The translations under genes were made by a program, and so were the position numbers. 64,000 nucleotides of DNA, from positions 1 through 64,000 of the forward strand of contig NZ_FOCX01000015.1 in the NCBI RefSeq assembly GCF_900110215.1, read 5' to 3'. The notes under the pieces were generated by a model. It made no database searches. It was not told the origin of the DNA and was given only the letters and a program-made list of their open reading frames with translations. Shown one piece after another: positions 48,264 through 56,817 of this stretch (position 1 is its first letter; every line of letters begins with the position of its first letter). Source of the DNA: Halorientalis persicus. GTDB lineage: Archaea; Halobacteriota; Halobacteria; Halobacteriales; Haloarculaceae.

Positions 48264-49715
48264 ATGAGTGACCGCTCGGACTTCGGCGAGCAGGTCGGAT
48301 TCGGGTTCGTTGGCCGGCTCCTGACCGCGGCCCTGGGCCTGGCCGGGACCGTCGTGGTCGCCCGGATGACCATCCCGGAAGTGTACGGGCTGTACTTTTT
48401 CATCTACGGCGTCGCCGACACGCTGAATAACCCCTTCGGCGGCTGGGTCGAGGGCTGTCGCAAACGCATCACCGAGAGCGAGGCCGAGGAGGGCGAGATC
48501 ATGGGCGCGTACGTCCTCGGTCTCGCGCTGTTCACCGTCTTCGGCGTCGCGGTGATCGCCATCGCCGGCGAGTTCGGGGCGCAGTACATCCCCGTGGACG
48601 GCCTCGGACAGCACTGGCCGGTGCTTGCCGCGCTGTTCGTTGGTCTGAACCTCACCCAGCAGACGGGGATGATCCTCAGCGTCCGGCCGAACTTCGGGTA
48701 CCACAGCTGGATCGACCTCCTCAAGACCGTCCTGAAGTACGTCGGCCAGATCGGCCTCGTCGTCCTCGGCTACGAGGCCGGCGGCCTCGTGCTGGGGACG
48801 GCGCTGGCGCTCGTCGTGGTCGCGCCGCTCCCATTCCGGCTGATCGGCGTCCGGCCACAACTGCCGACCCGCGCGACGGTCCGCCGGATCTGGACGTTTG
48901 CCAAGCCGAAATTCCCACAGAGTATGCTCAACACGATGATGGGGCGGATCGACACCATCCTGATCGGGGTCCTGGCAACCAGCGCGTTCGTCGGGTACTA
49001 CAACGTCGCCCTCCGCATCTCCGCGCCGGCCATCTTCGTCACGCAACTCATCTCGAACGGGGCCTACGGCGACATCAGCGACCTGCACAGCCGTGGGGAA
49101 GCGGTCGCGGAACGTCTGCGCCACTCCGCCTCCTACAGCAGCGTCCTGTCGGTTCCGCTGTTTTTCGGTGCGCTCATCCTCGGGCGGGAGATTCTGGTCA
49201 CCGCCTACGAGCCCAAGTACGCCGCGGCGGGTACCTTTCTGGTACTGATCGCGCTGTATCGCCTGCTCATCACGCAGGAGCAGGTCTTTGCCTCCGCCAT
49301 CAACGGCCTCGATATGCCCTACACCAGCTTCCGCATCTCGCTGGTGAAGTTTGTCACGAACGTCGCGGGCAGTGTCGGGCTGTTCTTCGTGATGGGCCCC
49401 ATCGGCGTCGTCGTGGGGTCGACCATCGCCCAGTTCGTCACGTACGCGCTGTCGGTCTACGCCGTCAAGGTGAAAGTACCGTCGCTCACGATCGTTCCTA
49501 AGCCCCTGCTCCACCAGTTCGTCGCTGGCGGCGTCATGGCGGCCGTGACTTGGGGGATTCGACAGGTGGTCCCGGTGCGATCCTGGGTGTACGTGGTCGC
49601 GCTGGTCGGGGCCGGTGCGGCGGTCTACGGGGCCGTCCTGCTTGCGGTCAGCGAACACCATCGGGCGACGTTGCGGAACGTCTTGGGCGGGCTCCTCGGG
49701 AAGGTCGTTCCCTGA
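48264..49715 (+). CDS. Polysaccharide flippase (Wzx/MATE-like)
   Basis: 483 aa, about 14 membrane helices, starts MSDRSDFGEQVGFGFVGRLL. Family features: TVVVARMTIPEVYGLYFFIY, an internal repeated helical pattern, and LLGLLVPV-type helices. It probably flips the lipid-linked glycan across the membrane to AglB. The ATG lies 23 nt after the preceding stop, so it is likely in the same operon. Confidence 0.88.
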   Translation: MSDRSDFGEQVGFGFVGRLLTAALGLAGTVVVARMTIPEVYGLYFFIYGVADTLNNPFGGWVEGCRKRITESEAEEGEIMGAYVLGLALFTVFGVAVIAIAGEFGAQYIPVDGLGQHWPVLAALFVGLNLTQQTGMILSVRPNFGYHSWIDLLKTVLKYVGQIGLVVLGYEAGGLVLGTALALVVVAPLPFRLIGVRPQLPTRATVRRIWTFAKPKFPQSMLNTMMGRIDTILIGVLATSAFVGYYNVALRISAPAIFVTQLISNGAYGDISDLHSRGEAVAERLRHSASYSSVLSVPLFFGALILGREILVTAYEPKYAAAGTFLVLIALYRLLITQEQVFASAINGLDMPYTSFRISLVKFVTNVAGSVGLFFVMGPIGVVVGSTIAQFVTYALSVYAVKVKVPSLTIVPKPLLHQFVAGGVMAAVTWGIRQVVPVRSWVYVVALVGAGAAVYGAVLLAVSEHHRATLRNVLGGLLGKVVP

Positions 49716-49781
49716 GAAGTCCGCGACCGGTCGCCGCGCTGAAGGGAAGGGACTAAATCGGGAGGTTAGCAACACTGCTCC

Positions 49782-51152
49782 ATGGCCCAGAACGTCGTCC
49801 TGGTGACGGTCGACTCGCTCCGGGCGGATCACGTGGGGAGTTACGGGTACGACCGGGACACGACGCCGGAACTCGACGCGTACGCTGAGGATGGGCACCG
49901 GTTCAGCGCCGCCTTCACACACGCCTGTGCTACCCGGCCGTCGTTCCCCGCGATCATGACATCCTCGCATCCGCTCATGTACGGGGGCTTCGAGCAACTC
50001 TCGGAGAACCGGACGCTCGTCTCGGAAGTCCTCTCCGAACAGGGGTACGCCACTGGGGGGTTCCACTCCAACCTCTACCTGAGCGCCGAATTCGGTTACG
50101 AACGCGGCTTCGACACGCTGTACGACTCGCGGGCCGACCCATCGCTGATGACCCGGCTCCGCCAGGCCGTCAAGGACAACCTCGACTCGGACGGGCTGGT
50201 CTACCGTGCCCTTGAAAAACTGTATCAGGGCACCGAGCGCGCCGCCGGCGTCGACGTGGGATCGTACTACGTCTCGGCGGAGGATATCACCGACCGGGCA
50301 CTGGAGTGGGCTGCCGATCAGGGCGACCGTCCGACCTTCCTCTGGGTCCACTACATGGATCCGCATCACCCCTACTCGCCGCCGGAGGCGTACCAGATCT
50401 ACTCCGACATCAGCCGCCGTGAGGGCGTCAAACTTCGCCCGAAGATGATGGAGAACGACGAGGACATCACCGACGAGGAACTCCAGACGCTGATCGACCT
50501 CTACGACGGCGAAATCCGCTACACGGACGCCCAAATCGGCCGGCTGCTCTCCTCGCTTGAGGATCAGTGGGACGACTGGATGGCTATCGTCACCGCTGAC
50601 CACGGCGAGGAGTTCCGCGATCACGGCGAGTTCTTCCACCAAAACCGCTTCTACGACGAGGTGATGCACGTCCCGCTGATCGTCTACGACGGTCGGTCGT
50701 CAGGCACCCACGACGAGATGGTCGGGCTCATGGATGTCGCGCCGACGGTAACCACTTTTGCCGGCGACGAGACACGCCCGGAGAACTGGTGGGGGTACCC
50801 GCTGAACCCGCTCCTAGAGGGCCGGCCCGAAGAGTGGGAGCGAGAGGGCGTCTGCGGCAGTTGGTACGACGTGCCGACGGAGACCGAGCGGTTCGCGTAC
50901 CGGACTGCCGACTGGAAATACATCAGGGATTACGTCCACGACGCCGAAGAACTGTACGATCTGCGAGCCGACCCGGACGAACGGTCAAATCTTCTCGACG
51001 GTGACGGCGCGGAACCCGATGTCCTCGACGAGATGCGGGTGGTCGTGGAAGACCTCGAAGCAGACATCGAATCGACCGACACCGACGTAGCATCCGTCGA
51101 GATGGACGACGAAATCAAAGAGCGACTCCGGAACCTTGGTTATCAGGAGTAG
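49782..51152 (+). CDS. Second sulfatase-like enzyme
   Basis: 456 aa. Metal ligand in VVLVTVDSLRADHVGSYGYD; the nucleophile loop TRPSFPAIMTSS has Thr in place of Cys and Phe in place of the Arg. VTADHGEEFRDHGEFFHQ gives the further His/Asp ligands. The C-terminus is complete. It is a paralogue in fold, not a close copy, of the 44713 enzyme. Probably a sulfatase- or phosphatase-like hydrolase acting on glycans; convergent and overlapping by 10 nt with the TrmB-like gene. Confidence 0.82.
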   Translation: MAQNVVLVTVDSLRADHVGSYGYDRDTTPELDAYAEDGHRFSAAFTHACATRPSFPAIMTSSHPLMYGGFEQLSENRTLVSEVLSEQGYATGGFHSNLYLSAEFGYERGFDTLYDSRADPSLMTRLRQAVKDNLDSDGLVYRALEKLYQGTERAAGVDVGSYYVSAEDITDRALEWAADQGDRPTFLWVHYMDPHHPYSPPEAYQIYSDISRREGVKLRPKMMENDEDITDEELQTLIDLYDGEIRYTDAQIGRLLSSLEDQWDDWMAIVTADHGEEFRDHGEFFHQNRFYDEVMHVPLIVYDGRSSGTHDEMVGLMDVAPTVTTFAGDETRPENWWGYPLNPLLEGRPEEWEREGVCGSWYDVPTETERFAYRTADWKYIRDYVHDAEELYDLRADPDERSNLLDGDGAEPDVLDEMRVVVEDLEADIESTDTDVASVEMDDEIKERLRNLGYQE

Positions 51153-52003
51153 TCGTCCAGCACTGGCGGCGGTTCGCTCTCGTGTTCCCAGACGAGTTCG
51201 AAATACCGCTGGAGCCCGGCGACGAACGACCCGTTGTCGGTCAGGGCGGCCTGTCGCATATGCAGGGGGACGTCTGTCTCCTCGACGAGGATGATGGCGC
51301 GCCCGGTCTCGTAGTCCATGCTCGGGTCGGCGACGGTGCCGCGCCAGGGGAGTTTCTCGCTGCTGAACCGCAGGTCGACCGAGGGGTATTCCGAACGTAT
51401 TTTCTCGACGATTTCTGCCTGAATCGGGCGGTTCTCCGCTTCCAGCAGGTCCGGGTGGAGGAAGAGCGCGTCCACGTCGATGCCGCGGTCGATGGCGTCC
51501 TCGAAGGCCGGCCGAACCGCGTCGAAGTACTCGAAGCTCTTGGTGATGATCCGGACTCGTTCGTCGGCCTCGTGGTAGAGCTGGCGGGTCTCGCGTTCGC
51601 TCGGCTGGCCCACGTCGACGACGTGGAACAGTTCCTCGGTCGGCGTGATGTCCTCGCTGGCTCGCTCGAAGCGGGGCTGAAACTCCGCGAGAAAGTCCTC
51701 GCGCACGTCCTCGAGTTCCTGGACGAACCCCTCGAACTCCTGGCGGCGGTTCTCCTCGGCCCGGTCGAGGATCTCTTCGGGGGATTTGGGCTGGTACTCC
51801 TTGGGTCGACCGGGGATGATCTTGATGAAGCCCCGATCCGACAGCGAGTCCAGCACGCCGTAGATGCGGGCCTTCGGGATCCCCGTCGCCTGCGCCAGAT
51901 TCGGGGCGGTCGTCCGTCCGAGCGTCAACAGCTCCTGCAACGCCGTCGCCTCGTACTCGGTCAGTCCGAGCCGATCCAGCAGGCCGACCGCTTCGTCGGT
52001 CAT
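51143..52003 (-). CDS. TrmB-family transcriptional regulator
   Basis: 286 aa from MTDEAVGLLDRLGLTEYEAT. N-terminal winged helix (PNLAQATGIPKARIYGVLDS) followed by a coiled-coil segment and a sugar-binding-like C-terminal domain (about 110-285). TrmB regulators in haloarchaea control sugar metabolism and surface glycan genes. Its position between the glycosylation genes and the operator at 52070-52092 suggests local control. A TTTTACAA TATA-like tract is about 28 nt before the start. Confidence 0.85.
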   Translation of the reverse strand: MTDEAVGLLDRLGLTEYEATALQELLTLGRTTAPNLAQATGIPKARIYGVLDSLSDRGFIKIIPGRPKEYQPKSPEEILDRAEENRRQEFEGFVQELEDVREDFLAEFQPRFERASEDITPTEELFHVVDVGQPSERETRQLYHEADERVRIITKSFEYFDAVRPAFEDAIDRGIDVDALFLHPDLLEAENRPIQAEIVEKIRSEYPSVDLRFSSEKLPWRGTVADPSMDYETGRAIILVEETDVPLHMRQAALTDNGSFVAGLQRYFELVWEHESEPPPVLDDYS

Positions 52004-52069
52004 ACCTCGGCCTGTCGCCGGCCGGCCTTGTAAAATCGCCGAAAGGTATTTGATGCTCGTCCCCAAAAC

Positions 52070-52092
52070 AGTTACTCACAGACTGAGTAACT
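52070..52092. promoter_or_regulatory. Perfect 9-bp inverted repeat abutting a start codon
   Basis: Arms AGTTACTCA (52070-52078) and TGAGTAACT (52084-52092), spacer CAGAC. The ATG of the 37-aa gene at 52093 begins immediately after. It lies 67 bp upstream of the TrmB start (52003), between the divergent pair. It may be the operator of that regulator or an RNA hairpin that hides the start codon. Confidence 0.6.
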
Positions 52093-52206
52093 ATGTCGAA
52101 CGACCGGCCACAACAGGACGCGGACGAGCATCTAGACGACGTGAGCGATGGATGTGGGTGTACCGAGATGTGGGAACACATGAGCGACCACCGCGACGAG
52201 GAGTGA
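52093..52206 (+). CDS. 37-aa conserved haloarchaeal microprotein
   Basis: ATG at 52093 to TGA at 52206: begins MSNDRPQQDADEHLDD, then DGCGCTEMWEHMSDHRDEE. The DG-C-C-TE-WEH signature matches a short haloarchaeal protein type I recall; two Cys could bind a metal. It lies between a TrmB regulator and aglJ. Function unknown. Confidence 0.65.
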   Translation: MSNDRPQQDADEHLDDVSDGCGCTEMWEHMSDHRDEE

Positions 52207-52281
52207 GGGACGTGCCGTCCCGCGTCGGTCCTGCGGTCGGGAACCGTACCTTTTTGCGCCCGCCGTAACGATTGAGCGACG

Positions 52282-53325
52282 ATGCCCGACCGCTCGGAGG
52301 TCTGTGTGCTGGTGCCGACGCTCAACGAGGCCGAGACTATCGGCACCGTCCTCGAATCGTTCTCCGAGCACGGCTTCGAGAACATCCTCGTGGTCGACGG
52401 CGACTCCACGGACGGCACGCGCGAGATCGCACGGGACCACGGTGCCAGAGTCATCGTCCAGTCGGGGACTGGAAAGGGACAGGCGGTCCGCGAGGCGCTC
52501 CGGCACATCGAGGCCCCCTACGTCCTGATGCTCGACGGTGACGCCACCTACCGCGCCGAGGACGCCGACGCGATGCTCGAACCGCTGCTGTCCGGGCGTG
52601 CCGAACACGTCATCGGTGACCGATTCGCCGACATGGAACCGGGCGCGATGTCCCGGCTCAACAGGACGGGAAACCGGATCATCAACCGGGCGTTCCGATG
52701 GATCCACGGCCGGGACCTCGAAGATATCCTGAGCGGCTACCGCGCGTTCACCCTCGAATCTGCCGAGCGACTCACACTCACCGAATCGGGCTTCGGGATC
52801 GAGACCGAGATGGCCGTCGAGTGTGTCAAACACGGCGTCCGGACCGAGGTCGTTCCGATCCGGTACGAGGCCCGGCCCGACGAATCCGAGACGAACCTCC
52901 ACCCGTTCAGGGACGGCGCGACGATCATCCTGACGCTGTATCAGATGGCCAAGACGAACAACCCGCTCTTTTACTTCGGGAGCGTCGGCGCGCTCAGTTC
53001 GCTCGTCGGGGTCGTTCTGGGCGGCTACGTCGCCTACGACTGGTTCGTCCCACCCCGCACGTCACACGAGGTGATCGCCATCGTCAGCGTCTTCTCGATC
53101 CTCGTCGGGATTCAGCTCCTGATCTTCGGCGTCCTCTCTGATATGATCGTGGCACTGAACCGTGAGCAGACCCGCCGACTCGAAGAACTGGCCGAGCAAC
53201 TCGGCGGTGACCGACCCGCCGCGACACCCGAGGAGTCCGCCGAAGCGGCATCGACGAACGGAGCGGCCGACGCGGACGGCGATCCGGAGGCCGACGAACT
53301 CGCGTCCGCCGGCGACCGCGACTAG
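52282..53325 (+). CDS. aglJ: S-layer glycoprotein N-glycosyltransferase AglJ
   Basis: 347 aa. GT2 start VCVLVPTLNEAETIGTVLES, with LVVDGDSTDGT and LMLDGDATYRAEDAD (DXD). Two C-terminal membrane spans (FYFGSVGALSSLVGVVLGGY; VIAIVSVFSILVGIQLLIF) and a charged tail. AglJ adds the first sugar to dolichol phosphate in haloarchaeal N-glycosylation. The tail of about 60 acidic residues is a haloarchaeal feature. Convergent with the following DUF5789 gene. Confidence 0.9.
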   Translation: MPDRSEVCVLVPTLNEAETIGTVLESFSEHGFENILVVDGDSTDGTREIARDHGARVIVQSGTGKGQAVREALRHIEAPYVLMLDGDATYRAEDADAMLEPLLSGRAEHVIGDRFADMEPGAMSRLNRTGNRIINRAFRWIHGRDLEDILSGYRAFTLESAERLTLTESGFGIETEMAVECVKHGVRTEVVPIRYEARPDESETNLHPFRDGATIILTLYQMAKTNNPLFYFGSVGALSSLVGVVLGGYVAYDWFVPPRTSHEVIAIVSVFSILVGIQLLIFGVLSDMIVALNREQTRRLEELAEQLGGDRPAATPEESAEAASTNGAADADGDPEADELASAGDRD

Positions 53326-53648
53326 AAGGGGACGAGCGCTCGCAACTGCATCAGGACACTCGAGGAGGCCGATTCCCGCATCTCCTCGAACACGGGGTGG
53401 AGTGCGTTCAGGAGTTCCTGTTCGGTCTCGAAGTACTCCTTGCCCGAGCGGTCGATGGCCTCGGCGATGGTGACCTTGTTCCCCGCCGCGTTGTAGGGGA
53501 TTTTGCGGTCGCCGAGCGCGGCGACGATGCTGTCTTTGTCCGCCGGGAACGCCACCCCTGCCTCCGAAAGCCGGGCGTCCAGCGCCGCGATGCCGAACTC
53601 GATGGCATCCGGTTCGTCGTCGTCCTGTTGTGGTGGCCGAACTCCCAT
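53322..53648 (-). CDS. DUF5789-type haloarchaeal protein (second copy)
   Basis: 108 aa, MGVRPPQQDDDEPDAIEFGI. The FPADKDSIVAALGDRKIPYN core is like that of the 27085 protein (FPASADDVVATLGDREIE), so the two are paralogues in one window. Its tail RESASSSVLMQLRALVPF differs. Soluble; role unknown. Confidence 0.7.
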   Translation of the reverse strand: MGVRPPQQDDDEPDAIEFGIAALDARLSEAGVAFPADKDSIVAALGDRKIPYNAAGNKVTIAEAIDRSGKEYFETEQELLNALHPVFEEMRESASSSVLMQLRALVPF

Positions 53649-53770
53649 CGGTGTCCACTTTCGCTTCCAGCCCCGAAAACCCTATCCCTCGTCACGCCAC
53701 GCACAGGACCGTTGACAGGTCGACCGCAGACAACACAACCCATATCCGGGCGGTCGACCTGCAAACCCAC

Positions 53771-53980
53771 ATGACAGACTACACTACCGTCTCGATCCCC
53801 CAGGACCTTGCCGACCGCGTCGAAGAGACCATCGAGGGCACCAGCTTCTCGAGTACGAGCGACCTCGTGCGATTCCTGCTCCGGAGTATCGTCATCCAGC
53901 ACGAGAAACGCGGCGAGCTCACCGAATCGGAGTTTCAGGAGATAACCGAACAGCTCCAGGACCTGGGCTATCTGGACTAG
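53771..53980 (+). CDS. CopG/ribbon-helix-helix protein
   Basis: 69 aa from MTDYTTVSIPQDLADRVEET. The N-terminal TVSIP strand and SSTSDLVRFLLRSIV helix match the RHH fold; a second helix ends in QDLGYLD. Probably a DNA-binding regulator or antitoxin. No toxin gene is adjacent; the overlap by 4 nt with the convergent 53977 gene may matter. Confidence 0.8.
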   Translation: MTDYTTVSIPQDLADRVEETIEGTSFSSTSDLVRFLLRSIVIQHEKRGELTESEFQEITEQLQDLGYLD

Positions 53981-54405
53981 GCGACCCGCTCTTCGGGCGG
54001 TTCGGCGTCGACGATCTCCACCTCTTTCCGTCGACCGCTCCGGTCGAACGCCGCCAGTGACTCCTCGTCCCACGGCGGCACCGCGACGAAGACGACCTCC
54101 GCGAGGTCGTCCCGCTCGGAGATCGAGAGGTCGCCGACGGGATGGGAGACGAACAGTCCCTGGGTCTGTCCCGGGGGCGTCCCGAGGTCCATCCCGAACA
54201 CTGCGCCGACGGAGCCACCGGCTTCCGGCATATAAAAATGCGTGAACACCGGCGTCTCCGGGGGCAGGTCGGTCCCGTCGAGTTCGCCCGCGGACAGCAC
54301 CGAGAGCCGGATCGTGACCGACTCCGGATCTCGATCGTCCCCGAGTCTGAGCAGCGTCTCGGCCAACCCCCGCGTGATGTAGACCACGATGGCAGTTCGT
54401 GGCAC
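53977..54405 (-). CDS. Conserved haloarchaeal protein, 142 aa
   Basis: Starts MPRTAIVVYITRGLAETLLR. Soluble, acidic, with strands such as TIRLSVLSAGELDG and EVVFVAVPPWDEE. No recognisable motif. Gene end overlaps the RHH gene by 4 nt (53977-53980). No function can be suggested. Confidence 0.6.
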   Translation of the reverse strand: MPRTAIVVYITRGLAETLLRLGDDRDPESVTIRLSVLSAGELDGTDLPPETPVFTHFYMPEAGGSVGAVFGMDLGTPPGQTQGLFVSHPVGDLSISERDDLAEVVFVAVPPWDEESLAAFDRSGRRKEVEIVDAEPPEERVA

Positions 54406-54548
54406 GGCGAGTTAATTGCATCGCCCATCGCCCCTGGGGCTCCACCAACCGCGGGCCGACGGCTCGACGGCGACACGGAACACGCTACCAATCGGCTGGA
54501 AGGTGGTGTCTCCCTGCCAACACGTTTTTCCCTGTCAAAGCGTAACAA

Positions 54549-54851
54549 ATGACAGTGATGCACGACCTGACCGCGTTCCAGCGCGACGTGCTGTACGTCC
54601 TGGCCGGACTCGACGAGGCGTACGGGTTGGCGATCAAGTCCGAACTGGAGGAGTACTACGAAGGTGAGGTCAACCACGGACGGCTCTACCCGAACCTCGA
54701 CGATCTGGTCGAGCGCGGCTACGTCGAGAAGGGACAGATCGACCGTCGGACCAACTCCTACGAACTGACCGACGCCGGCACGGACGCGCTGTCGGACCGC
54801 CGGGAGTGGGAGGATTCGTATCTCGACGACTTGGAAGTCGCGACAGCGTGA
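54549..54851 (+). CDS. PadR-type winged-helix regulator
   Basis: 100 aa. TAFQRDVLYVLAGLDEAYGL and EGEVNHGRLYPNLDDLVERGYVE (split here as GRLYPNLDDLVERGYVEKGQ) form the PadR winged helix. No second domain; dimerisation helix is the end EWEDSYLDDLEVATA. It resembles the short haloarchaeal PadR regulators. Target unknown. Confidence 0.85.
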   Translation: MTVMHDLTAFQRDVLYVLAGLDEAYGLAIKSELEEYYEGEVNHGRLYPNLDDLVERGYVEKGQIDRRTNSYELTDAGTDALSDRREWEDSYLDDLEVATA

Positions 54852-55532
54852 CTAGCCGAAGACGAATTCTTTGCCGATCTTCGCGTAGAGCGCGGGCGTC
54901 CGGGAGCGGGATCCCGACACGGCGTCGTGGAGCGCCTCGGCCGCGTCCTCGTGAACTCCCGTCCCGTGTCCGACCAGAACACGCTCCGGTGAGAACCGCT
55001 TGAGCTTGGTCGGCGGCTTGAGCCGCAGAGCCGGGTGCACGCCCAACCGCTCGGAGGCGGACAGGAAGTAACTCGCCGTCCCGACCGATTCGGGGACGAG
55101 CAACTCGTCGTGATCCTCGATGGCGACGGCCGCCTCCTGCCAGAACCGGTTGTCGATCAGTTTGTGTACGCCGACGCCGGTGTCTTCGAGTTCCACGTGG
55201 ACGCGTTCGACCGGCGCGTCGAGTTCCCCGGCCACGCCGTCCATCCACTCGGGGACGTAGACGGGCACGTCGTGGCGGTTCGCGACTGCGGCCGAATCCC
55301 GCTTGTGGCGATCCAGCAGGATCAGGACGCCAGCGACCTCGCCGAACTCGGCGAGGAGGTCGTCGAGGCCGTCCACGTCGACCGGATCGACGACGTACAC
55401 GTCCCCGTCGACCTCGAAGGCGTGGCTGGCCCGCTGCATCCGCTCGTTGGGGTAGGCCATCCACCCGACGCCGTGTTCGCGGCGGTCGATCTCGCGATAC
55501 TCCGTCGCTGGCCCCGAGCCTTTCATCGGCAT
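54852..55532 (-). CDS. MBL-fold-like conserved haloarchaeal protein
   Basis: 226 aa, HGVGWMAYPNERMQRASHAF at the start and VLILLDRHKRDSAAVANRHD in the middle. The DRHKRD block resembles a degenerate MBL HxHxD motif (one His fewer), and the ending VLVGHGTGVHEDAAEALHDA suits a lactamase-like fold. Metal binding is doubtful; the family is typical of haloarchaea. Starts at 55532 or 55526. Confidence 0.65.
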   Translation of the reverse strand: MPMKGSGPATEYREIDRREHGVGWMAYPNERMQRASHAFEVDGDVYVVDPVDVDGLDDLLAEFGEVAGVLILLDRHKRDSAAVANRHDVPVYVPEWMDGVAGELDAPVERVHVELEDTGVGVHKLIDNRFWQEAAVAIEDHDELLVPESVGTASYFLSASERLGVHPALRLKPPTKLKRFSPERVLVGHGTGVHEDAAEALHDAVSGSRSRTPALYAKIGKEFVFG

Positions 55533-55686
55533 ATACCCGGGATAGGGGTTCGGGGATCAAAAAGGACCGTAAACTGGCAACGAAACTCACGCCGTTGGCT
55601 ACCAATGTTAATCCGACGACGGTTCGTGTCTCGGACGGCCCGGTCCCGTTGCCCACCGTTAAGGTCGGACGTACCCAAGTGCGGGT

Positions 55687-56373
55687 ATGCTCGCGGATCT
55701 CCGCTGGCTCGCGCTGGAAGCAAAGTATCTCGACCGGGCCCGATCGTTCTACGAGTCGTTTCTGGATCTGGATGTCCGACACGAACAGGAGGGTGAAGTC
55801 GCGCTGGCCGCGGGCGATACCGATCTGCTCCTGCGCCGCCCGACCGCCGTCCCGCGTGGCGGTGTCCACACCCACTACGCCTTCTCGACGCCACCGGATG
55901 CCTACGACGGCTGGTGGGACCGGCTCTCGGAGTCGTTCGACCTCGTGGAACACCAGTTCGGGGACGCCAAATCGCTGTACTTCTACGACGTGGACGGCAA
56001 CTGTGTCGAGATCGGACAGCGGGATGAGGGCGACGTGGCCGACGGTATCACGGGCATCTTCGAGGTCGTCTTCGAGGTGGCCGACCTCGACCGCGCCGAA
56101 GCGTTCTACCGTGACCTCGGGATGGAACTGGTGGGTCGAGGCGACGACCGCAATCGGGTCCGACTGACAGCGGGGGCGTTCGACTTCGAGCTGTGGGAAC
56201 CCCAGCTTGGCCTCGCGGACGGGCGCGGGGGCGTCCACGTGGACGTGGGGCTCGGCGTCGAGGACCGCGAGGCGGTAGTCGAACCCGTGCGAGAGCAGGT
56301 GCAGTCGATCACAGAACTGGACGAGGGTATCCGACTCGAAGATCCCGACGGGCACTGGGTGACGCTAATCTGA
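55687..56373 (+). CDS. VOC-family (glyoxalase-like) protein with two domains
   Basis: 228 aa, starts MLADLRWLALEAKYLDRARS. Two tandem VOC modules (residues about 3-115 and 120-228); each carries DRARSFYESFL-type and DRAEAFYRDLGM motifs and ends in an acidic metal-ligand strand (YFYDVDGNCVEIGQ; DPDGHWVTLI). Probable metal-dependent dioxygenase or lyase. Substrate unknown. Confidence 0.88.
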   Translation: MLADLRWLALEAKYLDRARSFYESFLDLDVRHEQEGEVALAAGDTDLLLRRPTAVPRGGVHTHYAFSTPPDAYDGWWDRLSESFDLVEHQFGDAKSLYFYDVDGNCVEIGQRDEGDVADGITGIFEVVFEVADLDRAEAFYRDLGMELVGRGDDRNRVRLTAGAFDFELWEPQLGLADGRGGVHVDVGLGVEDREAVVEPVREQVQSITELDEGIRLEDPDGHWVTLI

Positions 56374-56394
56374 ACCCCCGAAGACGGTTCCGTG

Positions 56395-56415
56395 TGGCTT
56401 CACTGGCTGAAGCCA
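56395..56415. promoter_or_regulatory. Perfect operator-like palindrome TGGCTTCA-N5-TGAAGCCA
   Basis: Arms 56395-56402 and 56408-56415, spacer CTGGC. It sits about 26 bp upstream of the TATA-like ACATATC (56441-56447) of the winged-helix gene. A matching site (TGGCTTCA-N5-TGAAGTCG) lies at 58298-58318 before the CPBP protease gene. Confidence 0.6.
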
Positions 56416-56474
56416 GCCACAACGACGAGGCCGACACAACACATATCAGCGAGATAGGAGATGGATCACATATC

Positions 56475-56816
56475 GTGTCCGACGTGCGAGATCCCGAGGG
56501 GCTCGCGGATCTGCTCGGTGACGAGTGCGTGCGCACCATCCTCGTCGAGGCCAAAAAGGAGCCTCGCTCCGCGGCCGAACTCAGCGACTGCGCAGGCGTC
56601 TCGGAGCCGACGGTCTATCGCCGCCTCGAACGACTCCGCGAGTACGATCTGGTTACCGAAGAGATTCAGCCGGTCACCGACGGGAAAAATTACAAACTGT
56701 ACCGGACACGGCTCGACGGTATCGAACTCGATCTCGACGAGGATGGGTTCGAGATAACGATATCGCGCCGCGATCGGATGCGCGACCGCTTCGTGCAGTT
56801 CGTAGAGGGAACCTGA
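56475..56816 (+). CDS. Winged-helix regulator of the haloarchaeal HTH/DUF7521 pair
   Basis: 113 aa from a GTG at 56475 (VSDVRDPEGLADLLGD); no ATG is in frame nearby. The winged helix is CAGVSEPTVYRRLERLREYD and EIQPVTDGKNYKLY. Two nt separate it from the membrane gene at 56818, an arrangement repeated in many haloarchaea as wHTH plus DUF7521. The palindrome upstream (56395-56415) may be its own operator. Confidence 0.8.
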   Translation: MSDVRDPEGLADLLGDECVRTILVEAKKEPRSAAELSDCAGVSEPTVYRRLERLREYDLVTEEIQPVTDGKNYKLYRTRLDGIELDLDEDGFEITISRRDRMRDRFVQFVEGT

Positions 56817-56817
56817 T

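Noticed and set aside
48141-50669. 842-codon minus-strand frame
   Set aside because: Antisense to flippase and sulfatase genes; Arg/Asp/Glu-rich low-complexity translation.
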